Positions 8,832-17,384 are shown, counted from the stretch's first letter. The stretch: DNA of 64,000 nt from Streptomyces sp. MA5143a (GCF_900290235.1 NZ_OLMK01000020.1:1-64000); one strand, 5' to 3'. Numbers and translations are program-made. Notes: generated by a model not told the origin, from the letters alone.

Positions 8832-9470
8832 TCAGTTCCAGTCCGAGTACGCGCCGAAACCGCCGCTGTCGGCGAGTTCCTCGCTGACGCCCTCGATGTC
8901 CTCCGGGAGGAGGCTCCACACGATGTAGTCGGTGCGGACCTCGGTCCAGCCGTCCTCGGGGGTGCGGGCGCGCGCTATACAGGCGTTGCGCAGGACGCCC
9001 TCGCTGATACAGCCGATCTTCTGCGCGACCTGCTGGGAGGCGGTGTTGTCGGCGGCGGTGCGCAGCTCGATCCGTTCGAACTTCTGCTCGCGGAACAGCC
9101 ATTGGGCGGTGGCGAGGGCCGCTTCGGAGGCGTAGCCCTCACCGCGTGCCCAGGGGGCGACGACGTACGACAGTTCGGTGGACCGGACGTGCCAGTTCGT
9201 GCCGGTCAGCTGGATGACGCCGACGAGGCGCTGGGTGAGGAACTCGGTGACGGCGAGGTCGAGGCCGCGGCCGGAGGTGCGTTCGGCGGGCGCGTACTCG
9301 GTGATCCAGGTGCGGGCGCCGGCCTCGGTGAAGGGTTGCTGGACGTCGGTCCAGGCCATCACCTGCTCGTCGTTCATCATCTCGGTGAGCGCCTGGACGT
9401 CGTCCTCGTCGAACGGGCGCAGGACCAACCGCTCCGTGCTGATGGAGATGTCGGGAAAGGTGCTCGTCAT
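8832..9470 (-). CDS. GNAT N-acetyltransferase, RimJ/RimL type
   Basis: A 212-residue acetyl-CoA-dependent acetyltransferase. It begins TERLVLRPFDEDDVQALTEM, the usual N-terminus of the RimJ/RimL branch, and has the acetyl-CoA-binding segment YVVAPWARGEGYASEAALA followed by IELRTAADNTASQQVAQKIG. The start ATG at 9468-9470 is preceded by GGAG 6 nt away; in-frame Met codons further upstream lack a ribosome site and extend into non-conserved sequence. It is monocistronic, between cobL and the met transporter. The substrate may be a protein N-terminus or a small molecule; the sequence does not say which. Confidence 0.85.
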   Translation of the reverse strand: MTSTFPDISISTERLVLRPFDEDDVQALTEMMNDEQVMAWTDVQQPFTEAGARTWITEYAPAERTSGRGLDLAVTEFLTQRLVGVIQLTGTNWHVRSTELSYVVAPWARGEGYASEAALATAQWLFREQKFERIELRTAADNTASQQVAQKIGCISEGVLRNACIARARTPEDGWTEVRTDYIVWSLLPEDIEGVSEELADSGGFGAYSDWN

Positions 9471-9629
9471 GCGCCGCTCCGTAACCTTCGAAAACCTTGG
9501 GGGGCTGCTGAACTGCCCAGCATGCAGCATGAAAGCACTGAATCGCACCACGGGGCCCACTCCCTGTGAGGGAGCGGACCCCATGCGTGGCGATACGCCG
9601 TATACGTGCCGCCGATTCGACGGGACGGC

Positions 9630-10463
9630 TCAGAAGGACGGGATGACCGAGCCGTTGCTCCACTTCTCCTCGATGAACTTCTTCACCTCGGGGGAGGTGA
9701 GGAGCTTCGCGAGCTTCTTCACGCGCGGGTCGTCCTCGTTGCCCTCCTTCACGGCGAGGAAGTTGCCGTTCGGGTTGCCCTTGGCGGGCTCCACGGCGAG
9801 GGCGTCGTCGGCGGGCGACAGGTCGGCCTCGATGGCGTAGTTGCCGTTGATGACGGCCGCGTCGACGTCCTCCAGGGAGCGCGGGGTCTGGGCCGCCTCC
9901 AGCTCCTTGAACTTCAGCTTCTTCGGGTTCTCGGCGATGTCGGCGGGGGTCGCCGCGTTGTCGGCGCCGTCCTTGAGCGTGATGATCCCGGCGGCGTCGA
10001 GGAGCTTGAGCGCCCTTGCCTCATTGACCGTGTCGTTCGGGACGGCGACGGTGGCGCCGGTCTTCAGGTCGTCCTTGCTCTTGACCTTGGCGGAGTAGAG
10101 GCCGAGCGGCTCCAGGTGCACGGTGACGACGGGCACGATGTGGGTGCCCTGCTTCTTGTTGAAGTCGTCGAGGTAGGGCTGGTTCTGGAAGTAGTTGGCG
10201 TCCACGGAGCCGTCCTCGGTGGCCGTGTTCGGCAGGACGTAGTCGGTGAACTCCTTGACCTCCAGGTCCAGCCCGGCCTTCTTCGCCAGGTTGTCCTTGA
10301 CGAAGGTGAGGATCTCGGCGTGCGGGGTGGGGCTGGCGGCGACGACGAGCGGTCCGCTGGTGTCGGACGCGGTGTCGGCCGCGCCGGAGCCGCAGGCGGT
10401 GAGCCCGAAGGTGAGGGCTCCGGCGGCGAGGACGGCGGTGGTGAGCTTTGCGGTGTTACGCAC
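9630..10463 (-). CDS. metQ: Methionine ABC transporter substrate-binding lipoprotein
   Basis: A 277-residue NlpA/MetQ-family lipoprotein that captures methionine outside the membrane. With the GTG start at 10461-10463 it has a short basic N-terminus, a hydrophobic core and a lipobox LTAC with Cys at residue 24. The mature part has the family signatures ASPTPHAEILTFVKD, YFQNQPYLDDFN and AAVINGNYA. The GTG is preceded by AAGGAAAGG about 8 nt upstream; a Met 13 codons earlier would spoil the signal peptide. It is the last gene of metN-metI-metQ. From the family, imported methionine or its derivatives feed SAM synthesis. Confidence 0.93.
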   Translation of the reverse strand: MRNTAKLTTAVLAAGALTFGLTACGSGAADTASDTSGPLVVAASPTPHAEILTFVKDNLAKKAGLDLEVKEFTDYVLPNTATEDGSVDANYFQNQPYLDDFNKKQGTHIVPVVTVHLEPLGLYSAKVKSKDDLKTGATVAVPNDTVNEARALKLLDAAGIITLKDGADNAATPADIAENPKKLKFKELEAAQTPRSLEDVDAAVINGNYAIEADLSPADDALAVEPAKGNPNGNFLAVKEGNEDDPRVKKLAKLLTSPEVKKFIEEKWSNGSVIPSF

Positions 10464-10547
10464 GAAAAGTGCCTTTCCTTTTGGGTGGAGCTGTCCCGTC
10501 ATGGGTGGGACGGGAAGTCTGCGGGTGCCGGGAGAGGTACGTGGAGG

Positions 10548-11279
10548 TCAGACCTTGGTGACCTCGGGGGCGGCGGCCTCGGCCTTCAGCAGCCGGAGCC
10601 TCGGGGCGGCTCCCGAGCGGCCGCCGCGGCGGTGGAGGGCGCGGGCCGCGTAGTCGCCGGCGAACTGGATGACGGAGATGACGACCGCCAGGACCGCCAC
10701 GGTGATCCACATGAGGTCGGTCTCGAAGCGCTGGTAGCCGTACCGGATGGCGATGTCGCCGAGGCCGCCGGCGCCGACGGTGCCGGCCATGGCGGAGTAG
10801 CCGATGAGGGCGACGACGGTCGTGGTCGCGGAGGAGATCAGCGAGGGCAGCGCTTCCGGGACGAGGACCTTGCGGACCACGGTCCAGGTGTTGCCGCCCA
10901 TGGCCTGCACGGCTTCGACGAGCCCGTGGTCCACTTCGCGGACGGCCGTCTCGACGAGGCGCGCGAAGAACGGGATGGCGCCGATGGCGAGCGGCACGAT
11001 CGCGGCCTCACGGCCGATGGTCGAGCCGGTGATCCAGCGGGTGAAGCCCATGAGGGCGACCATGAGGATGATGAAGGGCATCGAGCGGGCTATGTTCACG
11101 ATCTGCCCGACGACCTTGTTGGCGAGGACGTTCTGCAGGAGCCCGCCGCGCTCGGTGAGGACGAGCAGCAGGCCGAGCGGGAGTCCGCCGACGACCGCGA
11201 TCAGTGTGGACCAGCCGACCATGTAGAGGGTGTCCCAACACGCCTGCTCCAGCAGGGGCCGCGTCTCGGTCCAGTTCAC
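10548..11279 (-). CDS. metI: Methionine ABC transporter permease
   Basis: A 243-residue MetI-type permease with about five membrane spans. The binding-protein-dependent transport signature is present (EALPSLISSATTTVVALIGYSAMAG), including the EA...G loop that contacts the ATPase. The start is GTG at 11277-11279, which overlaps the metN stop as GTGA, so translation is probably coupled. The last 20 residues are charged and cytoplasmic. It sits between metN and metQ, the usual order of this transporter in actinobacteria. Confidence 0.93.
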   Translation of the reverse strand: MNWTETRPLLEQACWDTLYMVGWSTLIAVVGGLPLGLLLVLTERGGLLQNVLANKVVGQIVNIARSMPFIILMVALMGFTRWITGSTIGREAAIVPLAIGAIPFFARLVETAVREVDHGLVEAVQAMGGNTWTVVRKVLVPEALPSLISSATTTVVALIGYSAMAGTVGAGGLGDIAIRYGYQRFETDLMWITVAVLAVVISVIQFAGDYAARALHRRGGRSGAAPRLRLLKAEAAAPEVTKV

Positions 11280-12319
11280 TTGGCACCTTCCTTCGCGAGT
11301 ACGGACTCCTGGCCGGCGCGGCCGAGCACGTCGATCTGGAGTCCCTGTTCGCGCAGGAACCCGATGGGGACGACGTTGTCCTCGTAGCGGCCGGGCAGCT
11401 CGATGCGCATCCGGCCGATCTGGAGGCCGCCGACGGTGTCGATGGCGGCGCCGAGGATCGAGATGTCGATGTTGTAGGTGCGGGACAGCTGGGAGATGAC
11501 CGGCTGGGTGGCCGCCTCGCCCTGGAAGGTGACGTCGAGGACGGTGCGGTCGTCGCCGGACGCCTCGCCGGTGACCGGGAAGAGCGCGGAGGCCAGCTCG
11601 GAGCCGGGGGTGGCGAGGAGTTCGCTGACGGTGCCGGACTCGACGACGCGGCCCTTCTCCATGAGGGCGGCCGAGTCGCAGATCGACTTCACGACGTCCA
11701 TCTCGTGCGTGATGAGCAGGACGGTCAGGCCGAGCTGCCGGTTGAGGTCGCGCAGCAGCGTCAGGATCGAGCGGGTGGTCTCCGGGTCGAGGGCGCTGGT
11801 GGCCTCGTCGGAGAGGAGGACCTTCGGGTCGCCGGCCAGGGCGCGGGCGATGCCGACGCGCTGCTTCTGGCCGCCGGAGAGCTGGGCCGGGTACGCCTTG
11901 GCCTTGTCGGCGAGGCCGACGAGGTCGAGCAGTTCCAGGGCCTTGCGGGAGCGCTCCCTGCCGGAGGTGCCGAGGATCTCCAGCGGCAGCTCGACGTTGT
12001 CCTGGACGGTGCGCGTGGACAGCAGGTTGAAGTGCTGGAAGACCATGCCGATGCGGCTGCGCGCCCGGCGCAGCTCCCGGCCGGCGCGGGGGCCGCGGCC
12101 CGCGAGGGCGGTGAGGTCCTGGCCGTCGACCGTGACGGTGCCGGAGGTGGGGCGTTCGAGGAGGTTGACGCAGCGGATCAGCGAGGACTTGCCGGCGCCG
12201 GACTGGCCGATGACGCCGTACACCTCGCCCTCGCGTACGTGCAGGTCGACTCCGTCGAGGGCGGTGACCTCGCGGCCACGGCCGCGGTAGACCTTGGTGA
12301 GGCCCGATGTGGTGATCAC
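11276..12319 (-). CDS. metN: Methionine ABC transporter ATPase with NIL domain
   Basis: A 347-residue ATPase. Walker A is GQSGAGKS at residues 38-45, the ABC signature is LSGGQKQRVGIARA, and Walker B (VLLSDEATSALDP) follows. The last 80 or so residues (VLDVTFQGEAATQPVISQLS) form the C-terminal NIL domain, which in E. coli MetN binds methionine and shuts transport down. The GTG at 12317-12319 starts at the conserved ITTSGLTKVY with GGAA just upstream; longer in-frame extensions are not conserved-looking. The cysteine-rich leader ORF at 12480-12566 lies 160 bp upstream and probably controls this operon. Confidence 0.93.
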   Translation of the reverse strand: MITTSGLTKVYRGRGREVTALDGVDLHVREGEVYGVIGQSGAGKSSLIRCVNLLERPTSGTVTVDGQDLTALAGRGPRAGRELRRARSRIGMVFQHFNLLSTRTVQDNVELPLEILGTSGRERSRKALELLDLVGLADKAKAYPAQLSGGQKQRVGIARALAGDPKVLLSDEATSALDPETTRSILTLLRDLNRQLGLTVLLITHEMDVVKSICDSAALMEKGRVVESGTVSELLATPGSELASALFPVTGEASGDDRTVLDVTFQGEAATQPVISQLSRTYNIDISILGAAIDTVGGLQIGRMRIELPGRYEDNVVPIGFLREQGLQIDVLGRAGQESVLAKEGAK

Positions 12320-12479
12320 TGGGTTTCCATCACTGTCGAGTACGCGGGCGTGGATGTGCCCGGGTACGGGAGACAAAGGTGTGCGCGGGGCATCAAGGTC
12401 ACGTACGGCGTGCGGCGTACGGACGTGCCACAGGTGCTCGCTTCGGGGCGCGAGACTCAAGGGGTGGTGCGGGGGCCCT

Positions 12480-12566
12480 CTAGAAGGCGCACATTCGACA
12501 CATACAACGAGCACCGGGCGTCATGGTCGCCTCGGTCGCACAGATGCGGCAGCTCGTCGTGGTCAT
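12480..12566 (-). CDS. 28-codon cysteine-rich leader peptide upstream of metNIQ
   Basis: An ATG (12564-12566) opens a 28-codon frame ending in TAG (12480-12482). The peptide has five Cys (residues 6, 9, 21, 23, 26), with the cluster RCMCRMCAF at its end alternating Cys, Met and Arg. A -10-like TATACG lies 17 nt upstream and no Shine-Dalgarno is visible, so the mRNA leader is very short. Short Cys-rich ORFs ahead of sulfur genes are known in mycobacteria as cysteine-responsive attenuators. By analogy, ribosome stalling on the Cys/Met codons would signal sulfur amino acid starvation to metN downstream. The function is inferred; the reading frame and its position are directly seen. Confidence 0.65.
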   Translation of the reverse strand: MTTTSCRICATEATMTPGARCMCRMCAF

Positions 12567-12605
12567 GAGATCAGTAAAGCAGACGTATACCGGGGGCGAG
12601 AGACG

Positions 12606-12626
12606 GCTGTCCGCATTACGGACAGC
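12606..12626. promoter_or_regulatory. Perfect 8-bp inverted repeat upstream of the met leader promoter
   Basis: GCTGTCCG and CGGACAGC flank a 5-nt centre (CATTA). It lies just upstream of the TATACG element for the Cys-rich leader and about 150 bp upstream of the divergent membrane-protein gene at 12773. The placement suits an operator or upstream activator site for the sulfur operon. The regulator is unknown. Confidence 0.45.
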
Positions 12627-12772
12627 TCAGGTCGGCGGAGAAGCAGGTCAAGCGCGTGCTGTCCACTCCCTGGGCACCGCTGACTGTGGTGAAGGCCACG
12701 GCGCCCGGCGGAGACGCGTTCTCGCGCGGGGCCGGGCGCGGCGGGTGTTTTTCGCCGTAATAGGGTCGCGGC

Positions 12773-13132
12773 ATGCTTGTTGCCCTGACGGTGGCGACCG
12801 CCGTCGCCGCGCTTCTGCTCGCCGCGTGGTGCGGCTGGGCCGCGTATCGGGACCAGCCGACCAAGGACTGGCACTTCATCGGCATGGCCGTGGTGACGGT
12901 GCTGACCCTGGTGCAGCTGGTGGTCGGGGTCGTGCTGCTGGCGCGCGGCGAGAAGCCCGAGCAGGGCACCACGATCTTCGTCTCCTATCTGCTCGGCTCC
13001 TTCGCCTGCGTCCCGGTGGCGGGGTTCATGTCCCTGGCGGAGCGCACCCGCTGGGGCAGCGTGACCGTCGCGGCCGGCGGTGTGGTGCTCGCGGTGCTTC
13101 AGGTACGGCTCTACGACATCTGGGGAGGCTGA
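12773..13132 (+). CDS. Small integral membrane protein, unknown function
   Basis: A 119-residue protein with four hydrophobic segments (about residues 2-22, 35-56, 68-86 and 96-110), so nearly all of it is in the membrane. No catalytic motif is seen. TAGGGT (12761-12766) sits 6 nt before the ATG with no ribosome site between them, which is the pattern of a leaderless mRNA. The next gene starts 1 bp after this stop codon and is also a membrane protein, so the two form an operon and may act together. I do not recognise the family. Confidence 0.75.
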   Translation: MLVALTVATAVAALLLAAWCGWAAYRDQPTKDWHFIGMAVVTVLTLVQLVVGVVLLARGEKPEQGTTIFVSYLLGSFACVPVAGFMSLAERTRWGSVTVAAGGVVLAVLQVRLYDIWGG

Positions 13133-13133
13133 G

Positions 13134-13616
13134 GTGACGGCCACGGACGGCACCCCGCGCGAAATGAACGACGAACTGAACGACGACCTGAACGACGAGC
13201 CGAGGGAGAGGAAGCGGGCCCGCCTCATCAGCGGGCCCGGGATGCTGCTCGTCTGGCTGTACGGCGTGATGGTCGTCGGCGCGGTGTCGCGGTCCGTCGT
13301 GCAGATCTCCACCGAGTTCGAGCACGCGCCACTCGCCTACTCGCTCTCCGCGGTCGCGGGTGTCGTGTACGGCTTCATCACGTACTCGCTGGTGCGGGGC
13401 GGGGAGTTCGCCCGGAAGGCGGCGCGGGTGTGCTGCGCCGTCGAGCTGGCGGGCGTGCTGATCGTGGGGACGTGGACGCTGGTCGAGCCGTCGGCGTTCC
13501 CCGACAAGACGGTGTGGTCGGACTACGGGATCGGCTATCTGTTCATCCCGGTGATCCTGCCGATCACCGCGATGTACTGGCTGCGCGAGAGCGCGCGGCA
13601 GAAGGACGCCGCCTGA
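13134..13616 (+). CDS. Integral membrane protein with acidic N-terminus, unknown function
   Basis: A 160-residue protein that begins at GTG 13134 behind GGGGAGG. The first 30 residues are hydrophilic with an ELNDDLNDE run, then there are about four membrane spans (GMLLVWLYGVMVVGAV; the SAVAGVVYGFITY region; CCAVELAGVLIVGTW; GYLFIPVILPITAMYW). It starts 1 bp after the preceding membrane-protein gene. An in-frame upstream Met at 13080 lies inside the preceding gene and lacks a ribosome site. No enzyme or transporter motif is visible. Confidence 0.75.
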   Translation: MTATDGTPREMNDELNDDLNDEPRERKRARLISGPGMLLVWLYGVMVVGAVSRSVVQISTEFEHAPLAYSLSAVAGVVYGFITYSLVRGGEFARKAARVCCAVELAGVLIVGTWTLVEPSAFPDKTVWSDYGIGYLFIPVILPITAMYWLRESARQKDAA

Positions 13617-13622
13617 CGTGCG

Positions 13623-14120
13623 TCAGGCCGTGGCCACGTACGCCTGGGCCGGCTTCTCCAGGATCACCATCGGTACGCCGTCGCGTCCCTGGCTGGTGCC
13701 CACCGCCTCGTAGCCCACCCGGCGGTACAGCCGGAGGTTGCCCTCGCTGCGATGACCGGTGCTGAGGCGGAACTTGGTGGCGCCGCGCTCCTCCGCGAGG
13801 GCCGACTCGGCCGCTCGGAGCAGTCGGGCGCCGATGCCGTGGCCCTGGAGGCGGGGGTGGACGCAGAGCTTGCCGATGGAGGCGGCACCGTCCTCGTCGA
13901 GGGCGCCGCGTACGGAGCCGACCACCTCGTCGCCGAGGCGGGCCACGAACACACAGTCCGAGGTGACCTCCGCGCGGACCGAGTCGAGGCTCTGGACGAG
14001 CGGATCGATGCGGTAGTTGCCGTACAGCGCCGCCTCGCTCTGGAAGCACAGGTACTGCAGCCTGAAGATCTGCTCGGCGTCCTGCTCGGTCGCCACCGAG
14101 ATGGTCACGCTCATGCCCAT
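13623..14120 (-). CDS. GNAT N-acetyltransferase
   Basis: A 165-residue GNAT enzyme. The acetyl-CoA site is in GKLCVHPRLQGHGIGARLLRAAE (central motif RLQGHGIG) and the later strand-helix is RLSTGHRSEGNLRLYRRVGYEAVG. The ATG at 14118-14120 is chosen because GGGAGG lies 7 nt upstream; a second ATG two codons later is less well spaced. It converges tail to tail with the membrane-protein pair (stop codons 7 bp apart). It lies 45 bp downstream of the sigma-like gene and could be co-transcribed with it. Substrate unknown. Confidence 0.85.
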   Translation of the reverse strand: MGMSVTISVATEQDAEQIFRLQYLCFQSEAALYGNYRIDPLVQSLDSVRAEVTSDCVFVARLGDEVVGSVRGALDEDGAASIGKLCVHPRLQGHGIGARLLRAAESALAEERGATKFRLSTGHRSEGNLRLYRRVGYEAVGTSQGRDGVPMVILEKPAQAYVATA

Positions 14121-14165
14121 GTGTGCACGCCTCCCGCTCACCTGCTCACCTGTTGTCCCCCACTC

Positions 14166-14672
14166 CTATCCCCGCGGTTCGCGTGCCGCAACCTCCGTCG
14201 TCAGCATTCGCCGAAGACAACCCAGGCATCTGGAACGTTCCGGACCGAGGCTGCCCTGTGAGATACCCAACTCGCCCGCGATCTCGCGATAGGTGAGGTC
14301 CCGTGGTGACAGCAGGGCCGCGAGCAGCCGGGGGCAGCGGCCGGGGAGTCGGCGGACGGCGGCGTACAGGGCCCGGCGGCGGGCCGCGGTGAGCGCCTGC
14401 TGTTCCGGACCGGGCGCGTGGACGTCCACGGGCTCCGCCTTGTAGGGCTGTTCGGCTCGGGCCGTCCGGCGGCTGAGGCGGGCCTCGAAGCGGACGGCGC
14501 TGCGCAGCCAGCTCTCGGGATCGGTCGGCGGGCCGTCGGCGTCGAGCCGTTCCAGCAGACGCAGCCAGACCGCCTGCTCCAGGTCCCCCGCCTCGGCGCC
14601 GGCGGCGTACGCCTCGGCCGACGCCTCCGCGACGAGCAGGGGGCGGAGGGTGGTGAGCATGTCGGGTGTCAT
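14166..14672 (-). CDS. Sigma-70 family (ECF-like) RNA polymerase sigma factor
   Basis: A 168-residue protein whose C-terminal third reads as sigma region 4: LYAAVRRLPGRCPRLLAALL, then LTYREIAGELGISQGSLGPERSRCLGCLRRML, which is the helix-turn-helix that contacts the -35 box. The N-terminal half (AGDLEQAVWLRLLERL) is consistent with region 2, with LRSAVRFEARLSRR beyond it. No anti-sigma gene lies next to it; the neighbours are a GNAT and a GDPD. Two Cys (CLGC) in the recognition region are unusual. It could be an ECF factor acting without a linked partner. Confidence 0.8.
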   Translation of the reverse strand: MTPDMLTTLRPLLVAEASAEAYAAGAEAGDLEQAVWLRLLERLDADGPPTDPESWLRSAVRFEARLSRRTARAEQPYKAEPVDVHAPGPEQQALTAARRRALYAAVRRLPGRCPRLLAALLSPRDLTYREIAGELGISQGSLGPERSRCLGCLRRMLTTEVAAREPRG

Positions 14673-14798
14673 ATGCGCCGGGACGCCGCCGCCCCGGCGG
14701 AGGGTTGCCGGGGCGGCGGAGTGTCACCCCAATCGGGGCATGCGGCGCCTCCGTTGACGCGGGGCGCGTCGGAGCGGGAGGGGGCGCGGGGGCGCGGG

Positions 14799-15992
14799 TC
14801 AGTCGCCCACGAAGTCCGCGTGCGCCAGCAGGCCCGTGTCCGTGTTGTCGGTGAAGATGCCGTCGATGCCGGTGTCGAAGTACACCTTGAACGCGCCGAA
14901 GGCATCGCCGTAGGCGTTGGCGTCGGTGCCCTTGCGAAAGTCGGCGGGCAGGAAGCTGTTCTCGTTGCGCATGGTGTAGGGGTGCAGGATCAGGCCCTTG
15001 GCGTGCGCGTCCGCGACGAGCGTGGTCGGCGTGGTGAGCCTGCCGCCGGAGTCGCGCGGGATGATCAGGTCGAGGGTGGGGCCGATGCCGTTGGCGTAGG
15101 AGGCGATCCAGGCCAGTCCCTCGGGCTTGACCAGGTCGGCGACGGTCCGCGGGTCTCCGGCCTCGACGAAGTCCCAGGGGCGGGTGGCGGCGCCGGACAG
15201 CAGGACGACGAGAGGGCTGTCCACCAGGCGGTCGAGGCGCTGGATGCTGCTCGGCTCGAACGACTGGAGGAACACCGGCGCGTTCTTGCGGTGGCGGTCG
15301 TACTTGCGCAGCAGCTTGGCGAGCGGTTCCTCCAGGCCGAGGCCCAGCTTGCGGAAGTAGGTGGGGTGCTTGGTCTCGACGTGCAGCCAGATCCGCCGGC
15401 CGCGCTTCCTGCCCTCCTTCTCGGCCCAGCGCAGGACCTCCTCGAAGGTGGGGATCTCCCAGCGGCCGTCGTAGAGCGTGTTCTCCTGCCGGGTGCCGGG
15501 GATGCGCTCCTTGGCGCGCAGGGTCTTCAGTTCGGCGAGGGTGAAGTCCTCGGTGAACCAGCCGGTGTAGGAGACGCCGTCGACGACCTTCGTGGTCTTC
15601 CGGTCGGCGAACTCGGTGTGGGACGCCACGTCGGTGGTGCCGGTGATGTCGTTCTCGTGACGGCACACCAGGTGGCCGTCCTTGGTGGGTACGAGGTCCT
15701 GCTCGATGACGTGCGCGCCCATGTCGAGGGCGAGCTGGTACGAGCCGAGCGTGTGCTCCGGCCGGTAGCCGCTGGCCCCACGGTGCGCGATGATCGTCGG
15801 CACCGGCAGGCTCCGGTAGCCGCCGTGCGACGACGTGCCGGCCACCTTCGCCTCCTCGGCCCCCGCCGTTCCCGGCAGCCCGAGGACGGCTCCGCCCGCG
15901 CCGAGCACCGCGGCCCCGAGCAGCGCCCGCCTGCCCGTCCCGCGCCCCTGCCCGCTCGGGTCCTGCGACTGACGCGACTCCTGCGTCCCCAT
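14799..15992 (-). CDS. Secreted glycerophosphodiester phosphodiesterase
   Basis: A 397-residue GDPD-family enzyme that would cleave glycerophosphodiesters to glycerol-3-phosphate and an alcohol. The N-terminus has a twin-arginine-like signal (TGRRALLGAAVLGAGG) ending near GTAGAEEA, so it is exported. The catalytic start motif IIAHRGASGYRPEHT and the metal-binding EQDLVPTKDG are intact, and LHVETKHPTYF matches the later conserved Glu/Lys region. The ATG at 15990-15992 follows GGGAGGAG. In Streptomyces such enzymes help recover phosphate from teichoic acid and phospholipid debris. No Pho box was identified. Confidence 0.9.
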   Translation of the reverse strand: MGTQESRQSQDPSGQGRGTGRRALLGAAVLGAGGAVLGLPGTAGAEEAKVAGTSSHGGYRSLPVPTIIAHRGASGYRPEHTLGSYQLALDMGAHVIEQDLVPTKDGHLVCRHENDITGTTDVASHTEFADRKTTKVVDGVSYTGWFTEDFTLAELKTLRAKERIPGTRQENTLYDGRWEIPTFEEVLRWAEKEGRKRGRRIWLHVETKHPTYFRKLGLGLEEPLAKLLRKYDRHRKNAPVFLQSFEPSSIQRLDRLVDSPLVVLLSGAATRPWDFVEAGDPRTVADLVKPEGLAWIASYANGIGPTLDLIIPRDSGGRLTTPTTLVADAHAKGLILHPYTMRNENSFLPADFRKGTDANAYGDAFGAFKVYFDTGIDGIFTDNTDTGLLAHADFVGD

Positions 15993-16323
15993 GTCGGCTC
16001 CTCCCACCGCTGTGCCCTGCACCTGTCAAACCGGGTTGATCGTAGGTGCCCTGAGGTGACCGGTGGGAGACCTGGGACCGAACACACGGGTGACGCCTCG
16101 TGTCGTACGAGTGGCGGAATTTGACGGGGTGTCGGACGCGGGGCGCGATGTCCGTCACACGGTCCGGGGCGGTGACGACCCGCCATCCGGGCGATACCGC
16201 AGGTAAAGCTATGTCAACAGTGCGTATCCACTCGGTGAAGCCGATGTGCGCGGGCCTCGGACGCGGGAGTATCGTCCTCACCTGCACAGACTTGTTCCGG
16301 AACGCTTGACATGGGAGGGCCCG
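15993..16323. other. 331-bp divergent intergenic region, GDPD / plsC
   Basis: This stretch contains the divergent promoters of the GDPD and acyltransferase genes. A TATCGT element about 50 bp before plsC is a possible -10 box. No gene, long repeat or riboswitch was recognised. Confidence 0.4.
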
Positions 16324-16998
16324 TTGTCCCGCTTCGCGCTCATCAAGGCAGTGCTCGGACCGATCATGCGCCTGATGTTCCGCCCCCGGGTGGAGGGTGC
16401 GGAGCACATTCCGGGGGACGGCCCGGTGATCCTCGCCGGCAACCATCTGACCTTCATCGACTCGATGATCCTGCCGCTGGTCTGCGACCGGCAGGTCTGC
16501 TTCATCGGCAAGGACGAGTACGTCACCGGCAAGGGCCTCAAGGGGCGGCTGATGGCGTGGTTCTTCACCGGCGTCGGCATGATCCCCGTCGACCGCGACG
16601 GAGGGCGCGGGGGTGTCGCCGCGCTGATGACCGGGCGTCGCGTCCTCGACGAGGGCAAGGTGTTCGGCATCTACCCCGAGGGCACGAGGTCGCCCGACGG
16701 GCGTCTGTACCGGGGGCGTACGGGTATCGCCCGGCTGACCCTGATGACCGGCGCGCCCGTCGTGCCGTTCGCGATGATCGGCACGGACAAGATCCAGCCG
16801 GGGGGCGCGGGCCTGCCCCGACCGCACCGGGTGACCGTGCGGTTCGGTGAGGCGATGGAGTTCTCCCGCTACGAGGGCATGGACCGGGACCGGTACGTGC
16901 TGCGGGCGGTGACCGACTCGGTGATGACCGAGGTCATGCGGTTGTCCGGGCAGGAGTACGTGGACATGTACGCCTCGAAGGCCAAGGAAGCGGCGTAG
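16324..16998 (+). CDS. 1-acyl-sn-glycerol-3-phosphate acyltransferase family protein (PlsC-like)
   Basis: A 224-residue membrane-associated acyltransferase. The catalytic NHLTFID block (H-x4-D) and the substrate motif YPEGTRSPDG are present, as expected for enzymes that acylate lysophosphatidic acid. A TTG start at 16324 is chosen because GGGAGGG lies 4 nt upstream and the protein then begins at the conserved LSRFALIKAVLGP; a start further upstream would translate the ribosome site. It is monocistronic and followed 5 bp later by a hairpin. Streptomyces carry several PlsC paralogues, so the exact acyl acceptor is uncertain. Confidence 0.88.
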   Translation: MSRFALIKAVLGPIMRLMFRPRVEGAEHIPGDGPVILAGNHLTFIDSMILPLVCDRQVCFIGKDEYVTGKGLKGRLMAWFFTGVGMIPVDRDGGRGGVAALMTGRRVLDEGKVFGIYPEGTRSPDGRLYRGRTGIARLTLMTGAPVVPFAMIGTDKIQPGGAGLPRPHRVTVRFGEAMEFSRYEGMDRDRYVLRAVTDSVMTEVMRLSGQEYVDMYASKAKEAA

Positions 16999-17002
16999 AG
17001 AA

Positions 17003-17024
17003 CCCGACCCGCCGCCCGGTCGGG
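17003..17024 (+). terminator. Hairpin behind plsC
   Basis: CCCGACC (17003-17009) pairs with GGTCGGG (17018-17024) across 8 nt, beginning 5 bp after the plsC stop. There is no T tract, which is common for Streptomyces terminators. Confidence 0.5.
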
Positions 17025-17384
17025 CGACAGGGTCCCGGTGTGCGTTGATCTTCCGCGCGGCAGCCGTGTGCTGCCGCAGACGGTGCGGGGCGGCTCCCTG
17101 ACGGGGCCGCCCCTCGGGCATACCCGTCGTCACACCACCAAAGATCCGCACCAGGACCGCGCAGCAGCCGCTCACCCGGGACGCGTTCGGCCGGCTCGCC
17201 ACCGCCGATCCGGCCGTCCTTGGCCTCCATCTGATGCGGCCGTGACGGGAACACGGAGGGGCTCGTTCGGGGGCGTGCGCCCGAGGTCGGCTCCCGCCGC
17301 GCATGAGCCGGGGCGGGCGTGCGGGGCATCGTGTGGGCCGGGGCGTCGCCGGGCCCGCCGCTCATGGCCCCGGCGACGCCTCGG

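Noticed and set aside
12320-12480. Possible SAM riboswitch before metN
   Set aside because: I could not find the conserved core of SAM-I or SAM-IV RNAs; the Cys-rich leader ORF is the better explanation.
14146-17304. A 1052-codon minus-strand open frame across several genes
   Set aside because: It crosses the sigma-like, GDPD and plsC genes in other frames, is rich in Arg/Pro/His, and lacks any domain.
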